Below, in pieces: positions 35,990 through 44,850 of a DNA stretch of 64,000 nt. The DNA lies in NCBI RefSeq assembly GCF_001719125.1, contig NZ_CP017006.1, positions 2,556,384 through 2,620,383 of the forward strand, given 5' to 3'. This DNA is from Sulfolobus sp. A20 (lineage in GTDB: Archaea > Thermoproteota > Thermoprotei_A > Sulfolobales > Sulfolobaceae). Position 1 is the stretch's first letter. Each line of letters starts with the position of its first letter. The notes below the pieces were generated by a model. The model saw only the letters and a list, made by a program, of their open reading frames with translations, was not told where the DNA came from and searched no databases. The position numbers and the translations under genes were made by a program.

Positions 35990-36278
35990 AACCCTTTTGA
36001 CTTTGATATTATTCTTTCTGACCTCCTCCATGCCCTAAAGGGTGAGGCTTTCCCTACTTTGTAATAGATTTAATGTTTAGAAATTTTGTTATATTTAATA
36101 TAATATTCTGACATTATGAAATAATAATAGCGCCATAGGAAATCTCATTCCTTATGCTGTCGAAATCTAGCTCTATATAAATTAGTTTTCTATTCTATGG
36201 GGCGAAAGATGAGCATTCTTGCCTTTTATCAATTAACTTTAAATACCAAAACTAGAAACTCAGAGATAAGCTGATAAT

Positions 36279-38240
36279 ATGAATAGTAAAATCTACTTAA
36301 CAATAGTATTAGTTATCACTATAATTGGTATGCTATTCTCTCCTATTATGACTAGTACATACACCAGTGCTAAACCAGTATACGTGTATGTGAGCGGTAA
36401 TTGGAGTACTCCTCCATCAAACGATACAGCAAGCGTTAATGTCAGTGTTAGATATTTTACAACCGTACCAGTATTATATGCTATACTTCACTTATATTTA
36501 CCTGAGGGAATTTTTAATTCTACTGGAGGGAATGAAATAATTCAAGAATATTTACCATCTTCTCCTCAAGGGAATAATCATTTTAACTTTAACATCACGA
36601 TAGGTAATCATATATCATCTAGTAAGTTATATTTTCAAGGGTTCATAAACTGGAGTGTTGTACTTGATAACATGACGCAATACTACGTCACACCAATAAA
36701 TTTCACTCTTCCCTTTTATGGTCAACTAGACTTCTCTGTAACTCCCTTACAGAGGTCTTTGTCAGTAGGGGAAAATACGGTAACGTTAATAATTAACAAA
36801 AGCCAAGTACCAATATATAATTTATCTTTGATGGTTAACTCAGCTAAGGTGACCGTTAATAATAATGAAGCAAACGTAAGCTTGTTTGTATCCTCCTATT
36901 ACTACCTTTCGTTTTATCCTTTGACAATAAAGGCCTACTATTTAACTCCTTACGGTAATATAGTTTACTCAAAAACGATTTACCTTTTTGTAAATCAGAC
37001 TAGAAACTACAACATTACTTATGACGTTGTGTCCTCACCTAATCCATCATATTTAATTCCAGGTAAGAATTTAATTATGATATCTCTTAATAATACGTTC
37101 GGAGTTACCTTTTATAGAAGTTACGTCACACTCATGATAAATAACGGGACTTATACAAGTAAACTAGTGGAGTACTTAAATCAATGGGAACCTAATCAGA
37201 CGATTAATTTATACACACTAGTATACTCATCACATCCTATTTCGATTGAAGCCTTCGTATCTAACATCTCTGAAAACATCACTGAGTTAGATAAAATTAT
37301 AATTCCTGTGAAAAACCTTGATCCTATACAAGTGTATTATTATCATGGCAATTTAACTGTAATAAATAACCTTAAAGTTCCAATAGATAATCTAACAATT
37401 TATGGAATTACATTTAATCAAATTCCGCCTAATGGTAAAGTTACAACTATGATAAGTAACCCTTATCCTCTTGTTAATATAACATATTATGTTAATAACT
37501 ACCAATTTATGAAGAGTTTGATCATAAATGTTAGCCAATCTTTGAACGTTTCATATACGTTTATAAACGGTCAACTTGAGCTAGTCCTATATAATTCCTA
37601 TCTATACCCAATCACTAACGTATATGTTGTGTCTAATCAATTAAATCCTCACACGTATTATTTAACCTCACTTGGGGAAAATGCGTCAACCATAATAAGT
37701 TTTCAACCATTGTCTGGCAACATCTCGTTAAAACTCTACTACTACGTTAATGGAACAGAATACGTGAAATCAATTAAATTATCTCTAGGCAACATTAATC
37801 CAGATTTAGCATTAGAGAAGTATCAAATAGTTGAAGATGGTAATGCGTTTATTATAGTCCTTTATGTTAAAAATATAGGAAACATCAGTGCTTATAATAG
37901 CTATATACTAGTCTCCTCGAGCTCAATTAGTTATGTCAGCCCAAGCATGATTAACTTAGGTCAACTAAGTCCAAACGAGGAAGTAATAAGCTATTCCCAA
38001 TTCTCTAGCAACAGTATTAAGTTCAAGATCACAGTAACTTTACTTTACAGCAACGGAACTAGCGTCATGCAAAAGAATTATACAATTAATGTAATAAACA
38101 ACAATACTAGCCCCATTATAAAGTATATTAGCTTGGGACTGAACTATTTGGGATATAGTGTTTATCACGTTCCAGTTATATTTATAGTAGGTATAGTGAT
38201 ATTATTGGCAATAGTTCTATTTCCTAGAAATAGAAGTTAA
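36279..38240 (+). CDS. Secreted, membrane-anchored glycoprotein with beta-sandwich repeats
   Basis: A 653-aa surface protein. Residues 1-30 are a signal peptide (TIVLVITIIGMLFSPIM). The rest is rich in Asn, Ser, Thr and Tyr with dozens of N-glycosylation sequons; several segments look like CARDB/APHP-type beta-sandwich repeats (for example VYVKNIGNISAYNSYILVSS near residue 535). A hydrophobic helix FIVGIVILLAIVLF with NRS tail anchors it at the C-terminus. No protease motif seen. The S-layer-associated or adhesive role is inferred from architecture. Confidence 0.85.
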   Translation: MNSKIYLTIVLVITIIGMLFSPIMTSTYTSAKPVYVYVSGNWSTPPSNDTASVNVSVRYFTTVPVLYAILHLYLPEGIFNSTGGNEIIQEYLPSSPQGNNHFNFNITIGNHISSSKLYFQGFINWSVVLDNMTQYYVTPINFTLPFYGQLDFSVTPLQRSLSVGENTVTLIINKSQVPIYNLSLMVNSAKVTVNNNEANVSLFVSSYYYLSFYPLTIKAYYLTPYGNIVYSKTIYLFVNQTRNYNITYDVVSSPNPSYLIPGKNLIMISLNNTFGVTFYRSYVTLMINNGTYTSKLVEYLNQWEPNQTINLYTLVYSSHPISIEAFVSNISENITELDKIIIPVKNLDPIQVYYYHGNLTVINNLKVPIDNLTIYGITFNQIPPNGKVTTMISNPYPLVNITYYVNNYQFMKSLIINVSQSLNVSYTFINGQLELVLYNSYLYPITNVYVVSNQLNPHTYYLTSLGENASTIISFQPLSGNISLKLYYYVNGTEYVKSIKLSLGNINPDLALEKYQIVEDGNAFIIVLYVKNIGNISAYNSYILVSSSSISYVSPSMINLGQLSPNEEVISYSQFSSNSIKFKITVTLLYSNGTSVMQKNYTINVINNNTSPIIKYISLGLNYLGYSVYHVPVIFIVGIVILLAIVLFPRNRS

Positions 38241-38329
38241 TCTAATAAAAATCTAATTTTTTCCATTTTGATGTTATACGAAAGTATAATTACTATTAGA
38301 GCTATCATGTTACTTGATAATGAATTCAA

Positions 38330-38458
38330 TTATCTTTTCTCCTTATTACCCTTTAACAATTCTATGCAGTCCATCAAATAACTTGCCTCTAAAGGACTTA
38401 ATTTATCCAATCTCTGAATTAACTTCATACAATATTCCGTGTTTTTTACCTCAACCAT
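38330..38458 (-). CDS. Possible 42-aa small protein
   Basis: ATG 38458 to TAA 38330: MVEVKNTEYCMKLIQRLDKL..., a two-helix peptide with a CMKL...YLMDCIELL cysteine-containing core. A TATA-like TTATATAATT lies directly upstream. Composition is protein-like. It is the only candidate gene in the 680-base gap between the surface protein and the zinc-finger protein. Confidence 0.4.
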   Translation of the reverse strand: MVEVKNTEYCMKLIQRLDKLSPLEASYLMDCIELLKGNKEKR

Positions 38459-38923
38459 TAATTATATAATAGTTCATCCTACGATTAAAACATTTCTTTA
38501 TACGCCTTGACCTCAATATAAAAAATTATGAGGGGTTTTTTGGGTTTTCTTAAAAATGGACTCACTTGTGAAACTTTAAGCTTTGTTCGATTTTCTGGAA
38601 ATTCTAGACGAATTACCACTTTTATCCTACCTAAATTAGAACAGCAATTATCTTTTTATAGTCACGAATGATATTATATATTAGCTTATTCTGAGCTGTC
38701 AATTACATAAATTAAATATACGATCTATGAAGTTCAATGTTATTATAATTTATATTCTTTCGTAGATTTTTCAAGGTTAATGTGTCTCGGAAATGCAATA
38801 AGTTGTAACTCATAAATTAGAAAATCTTAATAACTCGTTCGAGCAACTCTTTAGAAAAAACTGAATTAGAAAAGTGTTAAAAATATTCCTCGATGTAAAG
38901 CTGCTTAAAGAATAAATTTACTA

Positions 38924-39874
38924 TTAAGGAGGATACCAGATTATATTATAATTCATTCCTACTGTTGGCTCAAATAACTCAAGAACAAGTTTATCCTGCT
39001 TCTTGTCAAAGTTATGATAACAGTCGACTTTTACTTTATCCATAGGTTGGTCCGAATGAAGGTACAAGAAGCTAGCTATCTCCGTAAATTCATACTTAAA
39101 TCCCTTAGGAAAAGTCATCTCTATTAAGGCTCTTAAGGTAGGTCCTCTTATCATTAACCCCTCTGAGCTAAAGGGTGCACCATATCTCTTTATAGCTTCA
39201 TCTTTCGTTAAAGCATAATGATTTTTAATTTTTAATCTATATCCGAATGAGATGAATTCCCCTACCTCTAAGGGTGGGTCAAAAATTGCCTTCAATTCCA
39301 TAACTTCTGGGTTAATTTTGATTCTTTTGATTACAACTTTTCTATCCGAGAAGTTCCTTATTATTTCATTTTTGATATAGGCTCTAAGATAATCCAATTG
39401 TTTCACTGAAGGCCATTTACCCTTCTTCCCCCAGATCTTTAGGAAGAGGTTCAATTCTTTCACCGGTCTTAATGCTATTCCATTATATATAGTCTCTGAT
39501 AGTCTTGTCCCAGAAGGATACATATAAGTATATTTTGAGATCATAAGATACATTAAGTCAAAATCACCAATCACTGTACTTCCACCTTCTTCCCTCAAAA
39601 CTTTTAGCTTTTTCAATCTTCTAACTAGATCACTTTGCCAATTCAAAGGACTTCCTTTATTTACCTTAATAATTATGTCCATATAGTCTCTTGCTTCATC
39701 TACTAAGTCTTTCGCCTCATTCAAGGAACCTAAGTAACAATATTCCGTTTTTTTAGTATAGGGATTGTAATGACTCAAATAAAGATACTCCTTGTTATTT
39801 ATAACTCTCCTTATCACGGAAGTACCGATTTTACCGCATCTACTGCATACTGTCATTCTATCTCTCAGTTCCAT
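38924..39874 (-). CDS. Zinc-finger protein with a C-terminal beta domain shared with the tubulin operon
   Basis: A 316-aa protein starting MELRDRMTVCSRCG; the CSRCG pair and later YCYLG suggest a zinc-binding head. The middle (residues 60-190) is helical and basic. The C-terminal 120 residues (PPLEVGEFISFGYRLKIKN..RGPTLRALIEMTFPKG..KLVLELFEPTVGMNYNIIWY) match the C-terminal domain of the third tubulin-operon protein (SVGEVVKFGYYIWN..APTLKYEIKVFLPYN..FEIVMQYVDYGIYGVSYSF). ATG 39874 is chosen because the TATA-like element at 39904-39915 places transcription start just upstream; ATG 39892 or 39856 remain possible. Function unknown. Confidence 0.75.
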   Translation of the reverse strand: MELRDRMTVCSRCGKIGTSVIRRVINNKEYLYLSHYNPYTKKTEYCYLGSLNEAKDLVDEARDYMDIIIKVNKGSPLNWQSDLVRRLKKLKVLREEGGSTVIGDFDLMYLMISKYTYMYPSGTRLSETIYNGIALRPVKELNLFLKIWGKKGKWPSVKQLDYLRAYIKNEIIRNFSDRKVVIKRIKINPEVMELKAIFDPPLEVGEFISFGYRLKIKNHYALTKDEAIKRYGAPFSSEGLMIRGPTLRALIEMTFPKGFKYEFTEIASFLYLHSDQPMDKVKVDCYHNFDKKQDKLVLELFEPTVGMNYNIIWYPP

Positions 39875-40189
39875 GAAACAAAGTATGGTCATGGTAACTT
39901 TAAATTATAATATAGCAAATTCATGTATTACTATATATATGTCAGATCGTTATTTTTCTATAAAATTAAGAGAATAAAAGAGGAATATTTTGATTCAGTG
40001 TAGGGAATTTCAGAAGTTAAAACACTAGTAGCTTATACAATCAGTAACAATCTTATAAAATATTCAATCTTATTTTCCATCTTTTTTAATATACTTTGAT
40101 ATTTTAGTTTTATTGTACAATTAACTGTCTGATTCCTTTATTTTTCCAGATAAAGTGAAAACACTATAATTTAATTATCTAGGAGGGGT

Positions 40190-40203
40190 ATATAAATATT
40201 TTA
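40190..40203 (+). promoter_or_regulatory. Orphan TATA box
   Basis: GGTATATAAATATT is a very good archaeal TATA box, but no gene follows: 90 bases downstream an IS6-family relic begins. The former gene may have been removed by the insertion, or a short RNA may be made. Confidence 0.4.
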
Positions 40204-40289
40204 TTGAAAGATAGCTTGTTGCGTAAACAGCGATTTCATTGTGAATGTAGTTTAGTGAAGCCTATAAAATTTTTTATCTTAGATCATGC

Positions 40290-40708
40290 GTGTGTGGACA
40301 ACAATTTCATCCACCCCATATTCCAACTTATGCTAATGGATTTCGAGTAAATTGTGTTGTGGAAGAATATTTTTAGCCATCTCGTTATTGTGTCCCCTGT
40401 TGAGTTCCATGTGGAGTCCATGCTTGCTTAAGCTTCTGAACACGAGCAAATGATCCCCACGCTTAATATTAACCTTGACCTCGTAATTAACATTAGCCAA
40501 TTTGTGAAGAGTAATGTAGCGTGAGGTAATAAAGTCCTTCAGCCTAGCAAGTAAAAGGCCAATACAATCTCGTCCAAGGAATGAAACCTAGGCTTAAAAG
40601 GACAATTTGGGAAATCAAACCTATTCTCGCCATAATAAATATCTCCAAAAATACTTTCCCGAAATAAAGAAAATTCAATTTATATCAATCAAATTGTTGT
40701 CAACACAC
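40290..40708 (-). mobile_element. IS6-family degenerate copy (419 bp)
   Basis: Ends GTGTGTGGACAACAATTTCA at 40290 and ...AAATTGTTGTCAACACAC at 40708; inverted relative to the nearly complete element. Transposase start (NRFDFPNCPFKPRFHSLDE) and end codons are readable, but the middle is deleted and stops occur. No target duplication. Confidence 0.85.
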
Positions 40709-40990
40709 AAATTTGTTGACCCGTATTAAGAGTATTATACAAGTGGATATTTAAATAATAGTCAGATAAGGGAACATATTCTCAGTTTGGATGAGAAAAA
40801 CTTTAAGGAAACTGAGATACAATCGAAAGAGAATTAAGTGACGACTACCACGTACTAGCTTGATAAACTGTAATACAATGAGACTCGTTAAGAGGGGAAC
40901 GAAGGAAAAATAACTCAAGCTATACGCTATTAAAATAGAACTATAATCCATTATAATCATAATAAGTTGAAAACACTTAAATGGGAAAAA

Positions 40991-43377
40991 TCATTTTCTC
41001 TTCGAGAGTAAAATAATTATTGCACTAATGGTAACTAATGCAACTATACTTATAAAAACGATATTGTAAGGCAATGACTTAGAGCCAAGGGTGCTAGACT
41101 TAGTTTGAGTTGTTAAACTTCTGGATTGAGAAGTTACGGAAGAGGTGTTGATGTTTTTTTGAGTATTTGTTTGAGTAGTAGAACTGTTCTTCTGATAATT
41201 TCCTTGTGTGTATACTGTTTCTCGCATATAGACGTAAGCGTACGCTATTTCCCCTTTTTCGTTTACCCCATATAAGGAGACGCTTAAAGTCATGTTTCCA
41301 CTTATGTTAAATTTTATTGGGAGCTCCATCAGCTTACTTCCATTCTGACTTAAAGTGAAATTATACTCAGTTCCATTAACTATGTATTTTCCGTCCACGG
41401 TCATCGATATAGTCAGTTTTACGTTCTCTGACGCATTACCTAAATTCTTTGCTATTATCCGTAGAGTATAAGTACTACCTTGTATCAGCCTCTTTACTAC
41501 AGAACCATTAGATAAGAAGGATATGTTAAGTATAGGCCTAAAGAGTTGAGGAGTGAATAATACCCTTATTGTGGAGTTATTATCAAGCTTTATATAACCT
41601 TTCTGGACTTGAGGAGTGTAACCAACTGTATAGTTAATACTATAGCTTACGTTTGATATTAAATAGTAATAATCTCCCTTTGTAACGTAGAATGTGATAG
41701 AAGAGGAGTTGCTGGCCTTAGTAGTACCATTGAGGGTAACTGACCACGTGGAGTTTTGCGGAAGACCTTGTTCAACAAAGGTCAAGGAATAGATCAGAGG
41801 CATAAAGCTAATATTTACGTAGGAGGAGACCAAAGTGTCATTAACCTCTATCTCATAACTGCCGTATGGAAAAGTGCTGTTCGGAGATGACGGGAATGAA
41901 ATTAAAGTAGTATTGTAAAGTCCAGAGGAAGACGTATTAACTAACTTCTCAACTACCTTTTCACCGTGTGGGTTAAACAACTTTATATCAACTTCTGAGT
42001 CTGGTATAGCTTTTCCGCTTAACAACAATTTCTCACCTGGGTTGAACACATATGCATTTAATTTAATGGTGGGAACCACATTTAATGGTATGTACATCTG
42101 TTGGTTATACGTTGTTTGTGTCCCTCCTAAATACAATGTACTTGCGTAGATCATAACCCCATATACCCCATTACCGTTTTTATCTGTTAATGAAAGGGGT
42201 GGAATAGACAAAGTTGTTGTAGAGTTTTCACGCAGTCTTAACGAGATTTGCTTAAGAATTATACCATTTGAGTTGATAAAGGCTATGGAAACGTAGGTCC
42301 TAGTCAGAGAGTGAAGGCTCAAAGTTCCATTAATTACTCTTACCTTAACTAATGTTGGACCATAATTACTACCTCCAATACTTGGTATATAACCCGGGGC
42401 TTGATATGTACCATATAAAGGATAATATCCCTCTGCAGGAGTAGAGACTACAGCAGACAGACCGTCTTGGATTAACAATGAATCGTTGGGTATACTACTG
42501 TTTTGCAAATGTCCCTCAATGCCCCAGAAAGGTATGGAACTCGCTGAAGTTGCGTTGCCATTCCACCAATTCTCACCAATCCCATTCACTATGAAATATA
42601 ATCCATTTGGCTTAATCCAAGTACCATTAACCTTAAAGAGCATCATAATGGGAACCTCGACCAGGTTGGTTATATTGTAGCTGGCTGAAAAAGCAGTTAA
42701 CGTCTCTATACCAAAGTCCTCACCACCGTTAGCATAAGTAGTCCCAGTGTGTATGTAACCTGGTAGACCGGGTTCAACAATTGGGGTACCATTAACCAAG
42801 AAAGCCCAATCCCCATTACCTACGTAAACCATAGTAAAGTTGTAAATAACGCCAGAGACTAGTGGGTAGTTAAAGTCTGTCCCACCAGGGCTACCGAAAT
42901 AGTTGGAAAATATGCCCCAGCCCGCGTGAGATACGTTGTCGTAGCTTTCAGACCAATCATTAAAGCCAACTTGTGCCCACCAGAAGTTTGTGGAATTATA
43001 GAATCCCTCCCCTATCCAAATAGCTAAAGGAGTTGGTGCGGTATAGTTTGGAGCCTTTAGAATAAGTGACATCCCAGTGTTATTTGGAGGATTTGAAGAT
43101 GGTCCTATATTCACTGCAAATTGGGGAGGTAATGTTATTAAGGAAGCTGTAAAGTTAGTGATAGGGGCGTTGTAAAGATTGTAAGCGAAGAGCGCTATAG
43201 TAGATCCGGGGTTATCAAGAATTATCCTCAACTCCTGCCCATTCGAAACAAAGTCTACATAACTATAGCTTAACGCCCTTGATGTTGCCACATAGTTGAA
43301 AGGGGGTCCTTCTATAGTCCCGTTGTATATAAGCTTTGACCCTTGATATATGGTAATGTTTAACGTACCATTGTAAA
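40991..43377 (-). CDS. Surface protein, C-terminal part of a frameshifted gene
   Basis: About 790 codons downstream of the frameshift near 43378-43390: VYNGTLNITIYQGSK..., a lectin-like beta domain (WIGEGFYNSTNFWWAQVGFN...DWAFLVNGTP), then several Ig-like beta-sandwich repeats (about residues 330-650 of this part), a Gln/Thr/Ser stalk and a final helix YNIVFISIVALVTISAIIIL with KRK tail. The protein would be exported and anchored at the cell surface. It continues the upstream 43360-43890 frame: adding one base within AGTTTAGAG restores a single protein of about 965 residues. Confidence 0.8.
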
Positions 43378-43890
43378 CTCTAAACTTAGCCCTAACGTAC
43401 CATTAGGTACAGGCTGGAGTATCTGGGTAGATTTATTTGGTAGAACCCCCCTATAAGGGGAGTAAAATATCGAGATTGGATAACCCTTACCTGGTTTCGC
43501 CCCTTTCTGTATCACAGGTGGAGAAGACTTACATGTTGGAGTATAGTAGGGTGATAAGAGGGTAACTGTGACCGAGGCTGAGGCGTTAAGCCCATTAGAC
43601 TGATGGGCAATGACCACTATATGATACGTACCATACTTTGAATATATGTGAGAGGCCGGAAACCAACTTGTAGTAATATTTCCATCACCCCATGACCACG
43701 TGATTGAGGTTATTGTACAACTGTTTCCTCCCGGTAATGCTACTCCGTTTATGGTTACTTCAGTTCCGTTAATTTCAGGCTCTCCTAGGGATATGGTTGG
43801 TGGGGAACAATTACCTTGTGATTCAGAGATTAAAGAAAATAGCGATAACATTAGAATTAAAAGTATGAGAAGTATAGGGATTTTTTTCAA
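43360..43890 (-). CDS. Surface protein, N-terminal part (signal peptide plus PKD domain)
   Basis: Residues 1-26 are a signal peptide (KKIPILLILLILMLSLFSLI). Residues 30-115 form a PKD domain (ITWSWGDGNITTSW..HIYSKYGTYHIVVIAH). The frame ends shortly after the point where homologous reading continues in the next frame (LGLSL / RVYNGTLN). A single missing base in AGTTTAGAG at about 43385 explains it. Either a real pseudogene-making mutation, a sequencing error or a phase-variable site; the run is only three T's, so slippage is not obvious. Confidence 0.8.
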   Translation of the reverse strand: MKKIPILLILLILMLSLFSLISESQGNCSPPTISLGEPEINGTEVTINGVALPGGNSCTITSITWSWGDGNITTSWFPASHIYSKYGTYHIVVIAHQSNGLNASASVTVTLLSPYYTPTCKSSPPVIQKGAKPGKGYPISIFYSPYRGVLPNKSTQILQPVPNGTLGLSLEFTMVR

Positions 43891-44037
43891 ACTCTCACAA
43901 ATTTAAAAACTCATTATTGTATTTAAACTTTATTGGAAAAATGCCCTTATGTGGATACGGTGCAGTTGTGTCAAAGTACATTTTGACTAATAGACGGATT
44001 TTAGGGATTTTAATCCCCTCATATCCCTTCCGATGGA

Positions 44038-44832
44038 TTACTTTAATTCATTTGAGTGGTCTTTGTTAGTGTGAAAGCTATACGATACTCCATATATTCC
44101 ATAATCAACGTATTGCATTACTATCTCAAAGTGGTTGTTACTTTGGTTTAAGGAATATGATCTCAAGATAGGTGCTCGAACTACTATGTTGTCGTTAACA
44201 TACATGTATCTTTCCATATTTATGGACTCTATTTTCATATTATACGGTAAAAAGACCTTAATTTCATATTTTAAAGTAGGTGCATATATCCAAGAGTAAC
44301 TTTCATGTACTTCATTATCCCCTTCTTTTTCTAGCTTATTCCATATATAGTATCCAAATTTTACTACCTCACCTACTGAGGCTGAGCCAAGATTAACTTC
44401 TCCATTGATTAAATTAGATAATCTCTTCACTGAGACCTTTGCAGAGATATCATTAGGTTTCATTAATTTATCAGACGTGAGTATCTCTGCTTTTCTCTTT
44501 TTAATTTTCACCACGCCTTTATTTGGAGTATAATGAAGAAATGAAATTTTTTCACAATCCTCATCCATTATCATGGTTAACAAAGATATTGACTCCGTAT
44601 ACATCAATTCTTTTTTAGACTCATGGACTTTTATGAGGTCTGAGTACTTGAGTATTATAAACTTATATGATACGTTCATGAAATAACTTCCTTTATCCTT
44701 GCTAACTATGCCTTGATTTATAAAGTAGTGTAACAACTCATTACTAAGCGTGAGCTTATTTTTTCTAACAGTTTTATTTTTGAAAAAATATGATAAGTTT
44801 TTTATTAGATTCTGATTTATTTTATCTGCCAT
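44038..44832 (-). CDS. Third protein of the tubulin-like operon
   Basis: A 264-aa protein. The N-terminal 75 residues (LTLSNELLHYFINQGIVSKDKGSYFMN) resemble a winged helix. The C-terminal 130 residues form a beta-rich domain with VGEVVKFGYYIW, YAPTLKYEIKVFLPYNMKI and IVMQYVDYGIYGVSYSF, shared with the zinc-finger protein at 38924-39874. No membrane helix. It starts 18 bases after the stop of the 769-aa gene and is the last gene of the operon. The role is unknown, but the domain sharing suggests a sensor or adaptor for the tubulin-like complex. Confidence 0.78.
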   Translation of the reverse strand: MADKINQNLIKNLSYFFKNKTVRKNKLTLSNELLHYFINQGIVSKDKGSYFMNVSYKFIILKYSDLIKVHESKKELMYTESISLLTMIMDEDCEKISFLHYTPNKGVVKIKKRKAEILTSDKLMKPNDISAKVSVKRLSNLINGEVNLGSASVGEVVKFGYYIWNKLEKEGDNEVHESYSWIYAPTLKYEIKVFLPYNMKIESINMERYMYVNDNIVVRAPILRSYSLNQSNNHFEIVMQYVDYGIYGVSYSFHTNKDHSNELK

Positions 44833-44850
44833 GTTACCAACTCTGTAAGG

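Noticed and set aside
40751-40960. 69-codon hydrophobic minus-strand frame (IIMDYSSILIAYSLSYFS...)
   Set aside because: No promoter or ribosome-binding site, and AT-rich random DNA easily gives hydrophobic frames; it lies between an IS relic and a gene end.
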